The notes: generated from the letters alone by a model not told the origin. Positions 17,801-26,738 are shown, numbered from the stretch's first letter. The stretch: DNA of 60,564 nucleotides from a bacterium (GCA_024275575.1 JAJRYV010000130.1:1-60564); one strand, 5' to 3'. Made by a program: numbers and translations.

Positions 17801-17878
17801 GAGGTGACCCGGCACTGATTGACCAAAAGCCCAAAGACGGGCTTTGGTTGGGCTAGCATGATTTCGCACAATTTATGA
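17797..17878 (+). other. strong Shine-Dalgarno sequence followed by hairpin and possible micro-ORF
   Basis: AAAGGAGGTGA at 17797-17807 is an extended complement of the 16S rRNA 3' end. No annotated gene starts after it. Two short frames follow: CTG at 17815 (13 codons) and TTG at 17819, encoding a 19-residue peptide containing SPKTGFGWASMISHNL and ending at 17878. The same bases form hairpins CCAAAG/CTTTGG or AGCCCAA/TTGGGCT. Start codons are poor and spacing for TTG is long, so coding status is doubtful. Confidence 0.3.
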
Positions 17879-18038
17879 CTCACCCGGCACGTTCCGCTCC
17901 CGTCATTTCAGGTTTTCCGCGAAATTTTGGGATAAACTCATCGCACATGCTCCACTATTGCGAGAAGGACTCTCCGTTTTTTAAAATTCCTAAAACACTG
18001 AACGTTCGTAATGCTCTAATTGGGGCAGGAGATGCTTT

Positions 18039-20642
18039 ATGAAACGAATTATTACCTTCGTGCTTCTATTCTCATTTTGTATTTTCAACTCACTGTCGGG
18101 GCAGCATGCAGCCAACTCTCCTTTTGAAGCAGATGGCCAGCTATCGCAATCCGAAAAGAATTCCCGACCGGTTTTTATCGCAAAAGCTGTTAATCCCGGA
18201 GCTCATATCGCAACCATCGCCGACGCGGCCGCATTTCTGCTGACAGAGCAGGAACCCAACGGCGGCTTCCCGTGGTCAGTCGGTGATCCGACGACTTATT
18301 CCAATGTCCAAGGGCCTTCGGGACGCGGTATGTTGGCCGGTTATTGGTCCTCCGGTGATGTTACCTATTTAAATTCGGCTCTTGACTGCGGGAACTACCT
18401 GGTGCCGAATTATCCTCGCACTTACACCGACGGTGATCCTCGTTTCGCCACCCACGACGCCCTTTTTCTGGAAGAATTATCCCTGGTTAGCGGCGATCCG
18501 GCCTATGCTGATTTTATCCAGACGAATTTTTGGGATAAACTTTCCGCCGGAACCTATGGTGAAAATAATGATATGAACGGGCTCGATTTCGGAATGTACG
18601 TCGTCAACGCACGCAAAGCCCAGGGTATCGTCGATTTATCACCGTGGGACCTCTCTGCAACCGCTGTGGCTGCGCATGTCGCCGGTGAATTTTCTATTCG
18701 GGATGATATCCTGACCGCGATTCTCGCAGGTCTCGATTCAACCACGGCGAGTACGACGATTTATAATATCACCGGACTAGCCGGTGGAGTGTGGGCTGCA
18801 GCAGCTTGCGGCGCAGATTTCGATCCGACCATGGGCACCTGGGCTGCCGCCAATTCGACTGCAGACCTGGTTGATTCACTGCTCGCATACCGTACGTCAA
18901 ACGGTGGCTGGGTCTGGAGCACCGGCGCTGACTTGAGCGATTCCACCAATGCCGATGTGCAAACCACTGCTTTCGGTATCATGGCGCTGAAAGCTTTCGA
19001 TCATTCAGGTTATGCCGGCGATATTGCCAATGCAACCGCTTTTATCTACAGTCTGCAACAGTCCAACGGCCAGTTTCTCGCCTACATTGGCGCCTCAACA
19101 ACCGTAGGCGGCGGGGTGGAAGTGCACGCTGAAGCCATGCAGGCCCTTGGTTCAAATGACGATTCACTGATCCCCGGCTCGGCGGTTTCCCTTGCACAAA
19201 TCATTTCTATTGCGATGAATGAAATCAATCACGTTTTGCAAAACGGTGATCTCTCGACCCAGGCCACACTCGAACTCAATGCCGCTATTGCTGATTTGCA
19301 GCAGGCTCTTGCCTTGGTCGATAACGGCGATATCATGAATTCAACCACGGCAGTGCAGAGCGCTTTTCAGCATGCGACAAATGCCTGGGGTGAAGGCGCG
19401 GATTTGACCGATCTGATGGATGCGCTCATCGGACCTTGTCACGACCTTGCCGCGGCAACATTGGCCGATGCTCAGGCTTATTACGGCATGAGTTATGAGA
19501 TCGACAGAGCCATCGAATATGCGACCGGACATTTGAACGACGGTAATGTGGATCGTGATACTGGCGAGTTGGATAAGGCCATCAAACATTATTTAACCAG
19601 CTATTATTCATCCGAATTTGCCATCGAACAGGGTTCCGGCACAGCGAAATCTGCTGCCGTATCGATCGCCGGTGTAGCTTCGAATCCCTCGGTTGAAATC
19701 GTTGAGCTGAGCGTTGTTCCCGCACAGTCGGAAGCGTTGGTAAGCTGGCGTACAGTCTCTGAAGAAGGCGTCGACGGATTTTATTTGTTACGCGCCGAGC
19801 AAAGTTTTTCCGAAGCGTTTGCCGCCGAATCGACCTTTCCGGCGCCGGAAAAGTTTGCACAAATCGGTGATTTGATTTCGGGTGCGGGCAGTAGCAGAAA
19901 TCTGCTGCAATACAGCTTCAGCGACAAACAACTTGCATCGAACACCTTCTACTACTACCAGATTCAAGCGGTTTACACCGATGGCAGCCAGCAAAAGATC
20001 GGTTCATATAATACTGGCCCCGTTTCCATGGTCAGCCCATCGACAACCGGTGAGCAGGTCGTTTTACAGGCCTTTAGCGCTGAGAATGTCAGCGATGGTG
20101 TACAGCTTGCATGGGACGTAACCAACGCCGAAGAAACACAGGGTTATCATGTCTACCGCTTCGATGCTAATGCAGGTTTATACGTGCAAATCAATTCATC
20201 GCTGTTGACCAGCTTGGTTTATACTGATGCAACGGTGGAAATTGGTGAAACCTATCGTTATAAACTGGTCGATGTCAATTCCTATGGGATGTCGACTTTC
20301 CACGCAGCGCTCACCGTCACAGTTTCTTCTGTCACCGGTGTTGCTGCAGATGCAAATCTGCCTATGGAATTTGTTCTGGAACAGAATTATCCCAACCCGT
20401 TCAATCCTTCGACGACCATCAAGTTTAGCTTGCCGGAAGCGGGACAGGTACGTTTGACGATTTTTAATGTCAACGGTCAGATCGTCGATGAGTTGATAAA
20501 CGACACCATGCCTGCCGGAACGCATGCGGTGCAATGGAATGCTCTCGACCAAAGCGGTTCCCGTGTTTCCAGTGGACTGTACCTGTACAGACTGCAATCG
20601 GGCTCCAAGATCATGCAGAAAAAACTTGTTTTGATGAAATAA
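18039..20642 (+). CDS. secreted toroid-like protein with type IX sorting domain
   Basis: An 867-residue exported protein. The signal peptide is MKRIITFVLLFSFCIFNSLSG. Residues about 55-365 contain repeated helical segments with G-G-[FWQ] turns (EPNGGFPWSV, TSNGGWVWSTG, QQSNGQFLAY) like the alpha/alpha toroid of prenyltransferases, terpene cyclases and polysaccharide lyases. A helical Ala/Leu-rich stretch follows (about 385-550), then two fibronectin-III-like modules (about 560-780). The last 85 residues are a type A type IX sorting domain (NYPNPFNPSTTIKFSLPE, ending MQKKLVLMK). It would be exported by Sec, then cross the outer membrane by type IX secretion. Catalytic residues could not be assigned, so enzyme function is open. 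A GGAG site lies about 10 bases before the ATG. Confidence 0.85.
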   Translation: MKRIITFVLLFSFCIFNSLSGQHAANSPFEADGQLSQSEKNSRPVFIAKAVNPGAHIATIADAAAFLLTEQEPNGGFPWSVGDPTTYSNVQGPSGRGMLAGYWSSGDVTYLNSALDCGNYLVPNYPRTYTDGDPRFATHDALFLEELSLVSGDPAYADFIQTNFWDKLSAGTYGENNDMNGLDFGMYVVNARKAQGIVDLSPWDLSATAVAAHVAGEFSIRDDILTAILAGLDSTTASTTIYNITGLAGGVWAAAACGADFDPTMGTWAAANSTADLVDSLLAYRTSNGGWVWSTGADLSDSTNADVQTTAFGIMALKAFDHSGYAGDIANATAFIYSLQQSNGQFLAYIGASTTVGGGVEVHAEAMQALGSNDDSLIPGSAVSLAQIISIAMNEINHVLQNGDLSTQATLELNAAIADLQQALALVDNGDIMNSTTAVQSAFQHATNAWGEGADLTDLMDALIGPCHDLAAATLADAQAYYGMSYEIDRAIEYATGHLNDGNVDRDTGELDKAIKHYLTSYYSSEFAIEQGSGTAKSAAVSIAGVASNPSVEIVELSVVPAQSEALVSWRTVSEEGVDGFYLLRAEQSFSEAFAAESTFPAPEKFAQIGDLISGAGSSRNLLQYSFSDKQLASNTFYYYQIQAVYTDGSQQKIGSYNTGPVSMVSPSTTGEQVVLQAFSAENVSDGVQLAWDVTNAEETQGYHVYRFDANAGLYVQINSSLLTSLVYTDATVEIGETYRYKLVDVNSYGMSTFHAALTVTVSSVTGVAADANLPMEFVLEQNYPNPFNPSTTIKFSLPEAGQVRLTIFNVNGQIVDELINDTMPAGTHAVQWNALDQSGSRVSSGLYLYRLQSGSKIMQKKLVLMK

Positions 20643-20648
20643 TCGGGC

Positions 20649-20682
20649 AGACCTTTCAGGGTGCCAAAAACCTGAAAGGTCT
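20649..20682. repeat. palindromic repeat AGACCTTTCAGG
   Basis: AGACCTTTCAGG (20649-20660) and its exact reverse complement (20671-20682) enclose a 10-base loop. Same structural type as the palindrome at 38574-38608. Placed six bases after a stop codon, it may aid 3'-end formation. Confidence 0.75.
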
Positions 20683-20702
20683 TGTCTCTTATGACAGGGG
20701 GT

Positions 20703-20745
20703 AACAAAAACTCACAGCCACGGTTTCGCCGGGGCTGTTTTTGTT
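20703..20745. terminator. bidirectional terminator
   Basis: AGCC-a-CGG, loop TTTCG, CCG-g-GGCT, extended outside by AACAAAAAC pairing with GTTTTTGTT. The GC-rich core and T-rich 3' side fit an intrinsic terminator for the type IX cargo gene. Confidence 0.75.
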
Positions 20746-21227
20746 TCGGCCTTACAGCGGCTTTTCCCAATGGCGGAAATTTGTGATTTTGAACGAGAAT
20801 CTTCAATCCGTCAAACTGAACGAGTTCTGTTCACAATTAACTTGGAATATCGGAAAAAAATGATAAATTTATTGATTGGGTGGCGTACAGATAATCCAGC
20901 ACAATGAAACTGGAGAGATTCAAGATTATCTTTTCAGGAGTGTGGATACCGGTAGCGACGGACGAGTTCTACAAATTAACTTAATTTAATAACATCATGG
21001 TGAACTGCCTTTTTAGGGAATTTTTTATTTTACGATCATTTTCTAACAAAACCAAATCAGAACTTTATATCGGTCTTCAACCTGAGTGAACAAACCAAAT
21101 CAATTGAAAGACCTGATGCGTATCACAGAGAACTCACGCTGCGCCAATCTTTCCCCTCAAAGAAAAAATAAAATTTACAAGGAATCATGGTTTGAAGGCA
21201 GTTCCATGAAGGGCAAAAGGAAATATT
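20746..21227. other. intergenic stretch without recognised gene
   Basis: AT-rich. Two similar segments occur, GAGTTCTGTTCACAATTAACTT near 20820 and GAGTTCTACAAATTAACTT near 20965, possibly an old duplication. GGCAAAAGGAAAT just before 21228 supplies a ribosome site for the next gene. No other feature supported. Confidence 0.4.
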
Positions 21228-22409
21228 ATGATTTTTAAGGTGGAGAATAAACTCCCTCATGTCAATCAATTACTCAATGTGTTTTTTGCGTTTATTTTAT
21301 TCAGCATTTTTCAAAATATGGCTGTATCCCCGGATATCCATCGAATTACCGTCATTTTCGTATTAGCATTTTTTACATTGTACGCATGGTGGCGCCAGAA
21401 TGATGTTTATTTAAGTTCAAATTATAAGAATGCAAAATATCTGATTTATGCAGGAATCAGGATTGTCCTGGTGGTATTGCTCGTTAATCTGCAGCGAGAT
21501 TTGTTGTCATATAATACTACGGCCATTCTGCCTTTTGTGATCATTGGCGGATTGATTTGCCTCAGTTCAATCTGGCAATTTAGGGCTATCATGCTACCAA
21601 CATATGGTAAAATTCGTGTTTTTCTGCGACGAGAAATTTGGACCGATACGCTTTTTCTGGGCGCCCTGGTTCTTCTTTTTCTACCGGTCTATTTAAACAT
21701 CTGGCCATTTTCAATGACATTCAGTTTTGGGGTTTATCTCGCTGTTTTGTTCGTTGTTCGCATTGTGGCGCGGGCATTTACGCGATGGAAAGAAGCCGCA
21801 CCGCCTCATCGGGGTGGAAAAGGCAGAAGTGAATACAATCGTAGCTCACAGACAAGACGGAGCACTGGCCGCAGTTCTATACAAGAACCACGAAGCAGCC
21901 GCCCAACCCGGCCGGGCACGAGAAGTGAACCAACGGGTCGCCCGCCAAAACGATCGTCTCAGGATGCAGAATCCCAGGCGAGGAAACGAACACAAAGCAA
22001 GCCTAAGCCGGGGCAGTCTCCTGCTCGATCGACGACGCGTGTAGTGCAAAAAACTGAAAAATCAGCTGAAAGACGGCCTGAATCCCGCCGGCAGCAAAAT
22101 ACATCGGATAAAAAGACGACAAAACCTGCACGGGCAGCCAGAGATAATTCGGTGGGTGTCCAATCTCCCGTTGTCATTGAAATGCCTGCCGAACGACCGG
22201 TTGAAATTGAAACAAAAATCGATAAACCGTTGAATGAAGAGCAGAAAAACAGGTCTGGCAGCTTTGGCAAAAGAAATGCTAAGCCGAAACGGCCCAAATT
22301 TGCCAAAATTGCCGGCGAAGAACCCGATAACCTGCACGGGGACATCATCAGTTCAGAAGGAGAAACCGAAATTACATTTGGACGCGCACCAAAGAAAAAA
22401 AGTCGCTAA
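21228..22409 (+). CDS. membrane protein with long basic disordered tail
   Basis: A 393-residue protein I cannot place in a family. Residues 1-185 hold about six hydrophobic segments (HVNQLLNVFFAFILFSIF, ITVIFVLAFFTLYAWW, LIYAGIRIVLVVLLVNL, AILPFVIIGGLICLSSIW, TLFLGALVLLFLPVYLNIW, FGVYLAVLFVVRIVAR). Residues 190-393 are low-complexity and very rich in Arg, Lys, Ser, Pro and Gln, ending GRAPKKKSR, and are probably cytoplasmic and disordered. Such a tail could bind nucleic acid, ribosomes or anionic lipid; that is inference. The frame is complete, with a good ribosome site, and is followed by a structured region. Confidence 0.75.
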   Translation: MIFKVENKLPHVNQLLNVFFAFILFSIFQNMAVSPDIHRITVIFVLAFFTLYAWWRQNDVYLSSNYKNAKYLIYAGIRIVLVVLLVNLQRDLLSYNTTAILPFVIIGGLICLSSIWQFRAIMLPTYGKIRVFLRREIWTDTLFLGALVLLFLPVYLNIWPFSMTFSFGVYLAVLFVVRIVARAFTRWKEAAPPHRGGKGRSEYNRSSQTRRSTGRSSIQEPRSSRPTRPGTRSEPTGRPPKRSSQDAESQARKRTQSKPKPGQSPARSTTRVVQKTEKSAERRPESRRQQNTSDKKTTKPARAARDNSVGVQSPVVIEMPAERPVEIETKIDKPLNEEQKNRSGSFGKRNAKPKRPKFAKIAGEEPDNLHGDIISSEGETEITFGRAPKKKSR

Positions 22410-22430
22410 AATTTAACAATCTGTTATTTA

Positions 22431-22545
22431 ACCCTTGTAATAATCGCCAAATTGTTGTTACATTCAGATAAGTCTGAATTTGAGAACAATGCGGAACCCT
22501 GATGCGTTGTAGATATGGGAGATTATTACAGGGGTTTTTGTTTTT
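22431..22545 (+). ncRNA. candidate structured RNA (three-way junction) with U-rich tail
   Basis: ACCCTTGTAATAATC (22431-22445) pairs with GATTATTACAGGGGT (22521-22535) over 15 positions with one G-U pair. Inside are hairpin 1, ATTCAGA/TCTGAAT (22462-22468 with 22473-22479), and hairpin 2, ACAATGC/GCGTTGT (22486-22492 with 22504-22510, one G-U). AACAAT (22485-22490) can alternatively pair with ATTGTT (22451-22456), excluding hairpin 2. The outer stem is followed by TTTTTGTTTTT. It could be an elaborate terminator of the membrane-protein gene, a separate small RNA, or a leader element of the next gene. No known riboswitch motif was recognised. Confidence 0.45.
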
Positions 22546-22617
22546 AGGGCAGACTGTTTCATCGTTGTTTATGCTAATTTTACGTATGCGTTATTTATTT
22601 TTGCGGGGTTGTCAGCC

Positions 22618-23103
22618 ATGGCAAGGCAAAAAGAACAACGATTGATCGAGATTTTGTTGAAAAAGGTGCGGGTGAGTTACGGCGATGATCCATTTCTCAT
22701 CATTGCTAAAAATCGCTTGTCCGTCATCCTGGGCGCGTCGGATGATTTCGCAGAAAGCAAAATTTGGTCATTCAGTCATTTCCAGCCGGATGATTATACG
22801 ATCCGGATCGATCGGACACTACTCGATGAATTCTGGCGCGAGATGTTTCCAGGATGCCCGCATCATTTAAAATACCGCTATGCCTGTTGGCGGGAAATCT
22901 GGCATTTTTGGATATACCAGAGATTCGCGACAGTCAAATGCGTTTTACAACAACAAATCCCGAATTATATTTCTACTTTCGCAGATCAACCCAAGGCAAA
23001 ACAAAATTATTGCGCACACTATCTCGCCGGGATGGCAACCGGGTTGATTCAAATCCAGCCGAAACAGCCTACCTACCGCCATGCTGGCAATGTGCTTGTC
23101 TGA
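22618..23103 (+). CDS. hypothetical protein
   Basis: A 161-residue soluble protein starting MARQKEQRLIEILLKKVRVSYG. It contains predicted helices and a Trp-rich middle (WREIWHFWIYQRFATVKCVL), four Cys in scattered positions and no signal peptide. I do not recognise a family. The ATG at 22618 was preferred to the TTG nine bases upstream. No clear ribosome site is visible for either start. A real gene is likely from its length and composition, but not certain. Confidence 0.55.
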   Translation: MARQKEQRLIEILLKKVRVSYGDDPFLIIAKNRLSVILGASDDFAESKIWSFSHFQPDDYTIRIDRTLLDEFWREMFPGCPHHLKYRYACWREIWHFWIYQRFATVKCVLQQQIPNYISTFADQPKAKQNYCAHYLAGMATGLIQIQPKQPTYRHAGNVLV

Positions 23104-23181
23104 ACCAAAATTAAACCGAATTTTAGCGTGCATAAACGGGGCACAATAAATAAAGGATAACGATAGCCGGCACTGAGGTAT

Positions 23182-24087
23182 TTAAAATAACTCCAACTGT
23201 TGCGGATTTTCCGGTTTGCGAATATTGACTAAATCGGGGTATGTTTTAAGGAGAGATTCGGGGATATCCAACTTTTCATTTTTCAACAAATAAATAAATT
23301 CAAATGCGTTGCGCACGGCCTGCCCCTTGAAATGATTATTAAAAACAACATAGACCGGGCCTGCTTCCGTTGCGTTTTTTTTAACGGCGGCAAGAAAAGT
23401 CTGTAGTTCTTCTCCTGCATAGGTGTAATTATAACGATCATCCCGTCCGGCATTTTCGTTAAACCACATTGCCGTATTGCGTCCGTGAAAGCGATAATAA
23501 CCTGTATCCGAGGTCATTATTTCGGTAAAGCCGAGACTTTGCCCCACTATAGGTTGATCGATATTGGCAAATCCGCAATTCATTTCCTGCAGCATATCAA
23601 ATGTCTGGTGCACGTTCCATGAATCATGGCGCAATTCGACGACGAGCGGATACATTTTAAACAGGCTTAAAATGCGAAACAGCCAGGAACGTTCTTCCAG
23701 ATTGTTGTGGAATGATTGTGGAAACTGAATCAGAATAGCGCCCAACTGCCCCGAGTCCAAAAGAACGTCGAAGGCATTTTGCACGGCTTCAATATCTTTA
23801 TTGGTGTAAGTGTTGCGTTCGAGTACAAATTTTTGCCACAATTTGGCGGTGAAACGAAATTTTTCATTTCCAGCCACACGGGTTACCCATGATTTTGCCG
23901 TATCAGCCGTTGGTGGATGATAGTAGGATGAATTGATTTCGATCAGATTAAAATACTGTGCGGTAAATGCCAATTGATCAAATTTTCTGCCTGACTTTGG
24001 CGGATAAAAGGTGCCGCGCCAGTCCGGGTAGGACCAGCCCGCCGGGCCGATATAAATTTTTTCACAACCCTTGTTTTGAGTACTCAT
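23182..24087 (-). CDS. DUF72 (YecE-like) family protein
   Basis: A 301-residue TIM-barrel protein of the DUF72 family. It has the family opening IYIGPAGWSYPDWRGTFYP, the NLIEINSSYY segment, the FTAKLWQKFV strand, ILIQFPQSF, VVELRHDSWN and GYYRFHGR, and ends in the short hydrophobic-acidic tail QQLELF. DUF72 proteins have no established biochemical role; a nuclease-like fold has been proposed. ATG at 24087 was chosen over the in-frame TTG one codon earlier. It stands alone, with convergent neighbours. Confidence 0.9.
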   Translation of the reverse strand: MSTQNKGCEKIYIGPAGWSYPDWRGTFYPPKSGRKFDQLAFTAQYFNLIEINSSYYHPPTADTAKSWVTRVAGNEKFRFTAKLWQKFVLERNTYTNKDIEAVQNAFDVLLDSGQLGAILIQFPQSFHNNLEERSWLFRILSLFKMYPLVVELRHDSWNVHQTFDMLQEMNCGFANIDQPIVGQSLGFTEIMTSDTGYYRFHGRNTAMWFNENAGRDDRYNYTYAGEELQTFLAAVKKNATEAGPVYVVFNNHFKGQAVRNAFEFIYLLKNEKLDIPESLLKTYPDLVNIRKPENPQQLELF

Positions 24088-24204
24088 CAAATAATCCGGT
24101 TTGGTTTTTCAGCATCTCAACAAACATTGATATCGCCTTCAAACTGTGAAATAAATCTACAAAATTATCGTTGATCGACAAGATTTAATTTGCTGTGGTC
24201 AATA

Positions 24205-24242
24205 AATAAAAAAAAGCCATCGCAAAATTCGGGATGGCTTTT
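24205..24242 (-). terminator. intrinsic terminator of the small membrane-protein gene
   Basis: On the minus strand AAGCCATC, an 11-base loop, GATGGCTT, then a run of about eight T. It lies 19 bases after the stop of the 91-residue protein. Confidence 0.88.
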
Positions 24243-24260
24243 GAGGAGAACGGGATTCTG

Positions 24261-24536
24261 TCAGGCATTTTTTACCAGCAAATAAATGCCAAAGATGATC
24301 AGTAAAATGGGGAGAAACTGTACGAAGACCCAAAAAGGTGCGATCAGCAATCCGGCGAGACCGGCAAAAATTCCCAACGGAATGGCGAAGAGGAAGAAAA
24401 ACAGGCAAACGAGAAAAATGCCGATGATTTGAAAGGGCAATGCGATGGCGAAAATAGTGACGTTAAAAATCACCGCTAAAATTTTCAGGGCGATCCAGAC
24501 GAACAGAAAAAGAACGAATAAACCGAGCAGTTCCAT
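24261..24536 (-). CDS. small hydrophobic membrane protein
   Basis: Ninety-one residues that are almost entirely hydrophobic, with about three membrane segments (LGLFVLFLFVWIALKILAVI; ALPFQIIGIFLVCLFFFLF; FVQFLPILLIIFGIYLLV). It carries a central GIFAGLAGLL glycine motif and ends VKNA. I do not recognise a family. A GGAGAAA ribosome site precedes the ATG and a strong terminator follows, which supports a real monocistronic gene. Confidence 0.7.
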   Translation of the reverse strand: MELLGLFVLFLFVWIALKILAVIFNVTIFAIALPFQIIGIFLVCLFFFLFAIPLGIFAGLAGLLIAPFWVFVQFLPILLIIFGIYLLVKNA

Positions 24537-24590
24537 GATTTCTCCTGGTTTTAAGTTTTTTTTTGCTACGCCGGCTGCCGCTAAAAAGTT

Positions 24591-25646
24591 TCAGCAACAA
24601 GCTGGCCCTGTCGATTCTCCATCATTTTTCCCGGGCCCATTACTGCAATCGAAAGGTCCGTAATGCACGCTGGTATCGCCGATAATGGTAAAATGATCGC
24701 CAAACCGGGTCTCTTGCAGCATGGCGGCGGTATTACTGCAGACCGGGTAGCCTTTCCCGGTTTCAAAAAGATGGTGATCATCGAGTGAAAAACTGTGCGG
24801 CATTTCAGCAATCGTGCCTTTGTAAATAGCCACTTGCCCGTAGTCCTCACAAATATCTTCAAGCTGAGTCAATTTAAATGCGCGCACGGTCTGCGAATAA
24901 AAATCGATCATGCCGACTTTTTGCTGCAGCTCGTTGTTGTTCAGTTCGATGCGCCGTGATGAAACGATTCGTGGGTCGATGAAGCCGATTTTTTGCATCA
25001 GGCGACGAAAATCTTCGGTGTAAAGCGCACCGCTCAAACATTCAGCATACAAAACAGGATCATCGCGCAGGTTCTCTGGAATGCGCCGTCCGCAGAAGAC
25101 ATCGGAAAAATAGAGCTCGCCGCCGGGTTTGAGTACGCGAAATATCTCCGCAAAGACCTGTTCCTTGTTCGGCGAAAGATTGATCACGCAGTTCGATATG
25201 ATGATGTCGATAGAATCAGAAGCGATACCCAGTTCATCCAGTTTTTCGATGTATCCTTTTCTAAAGCTCACATTTGGCTGCGAAAAACTAAATCGTTGCA
25301 TCTGGCTATCGACGTGGCGCTGCGCAATTTCGAGTTGTTCGTCGGTCATGTCGATGCCGATGACGAAACCGTTTTGCCCGGCCAGTTTTGCAGCGAGATA
25401 GACATCCCTGCCGCTGCCGCAGCCCAGATCGATGATGGTTTTGCCGCCGATGTTTTCGGGAATTGGCGAGCCACATCCATAAAATTTTCGCAAAATTTCA
25501 TCATCGATTTCAGCGAGAATTTCTTTGTGATGTTGTGGAATCGATTCGCTGCTGCAACAGGCACTGGTCTGTAAATCCTGACTCGAATCCAGCTTTTTTC
25601 CGTAATATTCCTGCACTTCTAAAAATGTTTTTGATTCGGAAACCAT
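24591..25646 (-). CDS. arsM: arsenite methyltransferase of the arsenosugar cluster (ArsM-like)
   Basis: SAM-dependent methyltransferase (351 aa) that would methylate As(III) thiol complexes. SAM motif I is IIDLGCGSGRDVYLAAKLAG, and ISNCVINLSPNK gives the conserved Cys region. Further family Cys occur in TSACCSSES and near the C-terminus. The extended C-terminal half (YKGTIAEMPHSFSLDDHH through the GPACC end) is typical of ArsM linked to ArsS. The start at 25646 gives MVSESKTFLEVQEYYG; the longer open frame overlaps arsS and reads unlike the family. It is the last gene of a three-gene minus-strand run. Confidence 0.92.
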   Translation of the reverse strand: MVSESKTFLEVQEYYGKKLDSSQDLQTSACCSSESIPQHHKEILAEIDDEILRKFYGCGSPIPENIGGKTIIDLGCGSGRDVYLAAKLAGQNGFVIGIDMTDEQLEIAQRHVDSQMQRFSFSQPNVSFRKGYIEKLDELGIASDSIDIIISNCVINLSPNKEQVFAEIFRVLKPGGELYFSDVFCGRRIPENLRDDPVLYAECLSGALYTEDFRRLMQKIGFIDPRIVSSRRIELNNNELQQKVGMIDFYSQTVRAFKLTQLEDICEDYGQVAIYKGTIAEMPHSFSLDDHHLFETGKGYPVCSNTAAMLQETRFGDHFTIIGDTSVHYGPFDCSNGPGKNDGESTGPACC

Positions 25647-25680
25647 AATATTTCTCTTCCTTTTTCGTGTCTGAAAATGA

Positions 25681-26715
25681 TTACGTGATTTCACCGCCAC
25701 AACTGCTGCCCGCTCCTGCAGTGCAGCCGAAGCAATGGGAGGCGAATTCAATTTGCCGCGTCATCAAATCATCATAATTAAAATTAAATACCGTGCTCAG
25801 TTTGCCGTTCTTCACCTGCATATCGAGCATCTGGTTAAAATCGCAGTCGAAAATGCGGCCGTCATAACTAACGCTCAGCAGGCTGCGGCACATGATGCCC
25901 TCCGCCGCCTCTGGGTTGAAAGCATTGACCAGCTTGTCGAGATATTCTTCGTAATTTCCCAGCCTTTGCAATTGCTGCCTGAAGCGATGAATCGGCATGT
26001 TGGTGATGATGAATAAATGATTAAAATGAATGCCGTATTTTTGCAGCAGCTCTTTTTTAAAATCTTTTTCAAGGCAATCCTGCCCGGCCGGCAAAAAGGC
26101 CCCGGCAGGATTGTAAACCAGGTTGAGTTGCAGGCCGTTGTTTTCTTTGCCATATCCCTGTTCGTTCAACAATTTCAGGCTTTCAATACTCTTGCTGAAA
26201 ACACCCCGGCCACGCTGTTTGTCCGTGAAATATTCCTGATAATAGGGCAGAGAAGAGACGACCTCGACCTGATGCTCTGCATAAAACTCCGGTAAATAGG
26301 CTTTGCTTTCCCCGGTCACCGGGTTGCCGTCCAGGGTTACCGTCAGATTGTGCCGCGACATCACGTGTTTTCCCAGCTTGCGAGCTTCCAGAACAAGGTA
26401 ATCAAAATGCGGATTCAATTCGGGCGCACCACCGGTGATATCGATATTTTTAATCTGCTCAAATTCGGCGAGAATTTCCAGACAGCGGTTGATCGTGCGT
26501 AAATCCATATGCTCTTTGCGTTTTGGCGAAGCATCCACATGACAATGAAGGCAAGCCTGATTGCACAGCCTGGTTACATTGAGCTGCAATGTTTCGATCG
26601 TTTTCGGGCTTACCGTAATTTTCCGATCTGCCAAGGTTTTGCTGAAATTATATTTCAGCTCTTCTTCGAAGGGGCCAACGGTTGTACTGCTGATATTTAA
26701 AACACGACGACTCAT
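25681..26715 (-). CDS. arsS: arsenosugar biosynthesis radical SAM protein ArsS
   Basis: Radical SAM enzyme (344 aa) with the cluster motif CNQACLHC (CxxxCxxC) at about residues 51-58 followed by DASPKRKE, and the conserved DITGGAPELNP. The C-terminal part has CDFNQML and Cys-rich CFGCTAGAGSSCGGE, likely extra cluster ligands. ArsS-type proteins are proposed to attach an adenosyl-derived group to methylated arsenic on the way to arsenosugars. It lies between the peroxidase-like gene and arsM, a conserved order. Whether the host makes arsenosugars is inference. Confidence 0.93.
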   Translation of the reverse strand: MSRRVLNISSTTVGPFEEELKYNFSKTLADRKITVSPKTIETLQLNVTRLCNQACLHCHVDASPKRKEHMDLRTINRCLEILAEFEQIKNIDITGGAPELNPHFDYLVLEARKLGKHVMSRHNLTVTLDGNPVTGESKAYLPEFYAEHQVEVVSSLPYYQEYFTDKQRGRGVFSKSIESLKLLNEQGYGKENNGLQLNLVYNPAGAFLPAGQDCLEKDFKKELLQKYGIHFNHLFIITNMPIHRFRQQLQRLGNYEEYLDKLVNAFNPEAAEGIMCRSLLSVSYDGRIFDCDFNQMLDMQVKNGKLSTVFNFNYDDLMTRQIEFASHCFGCTAGAGSSCGGEIT

Positions 26716-26738
26716 TCATTTCTCCTTGTCTGTAATGA

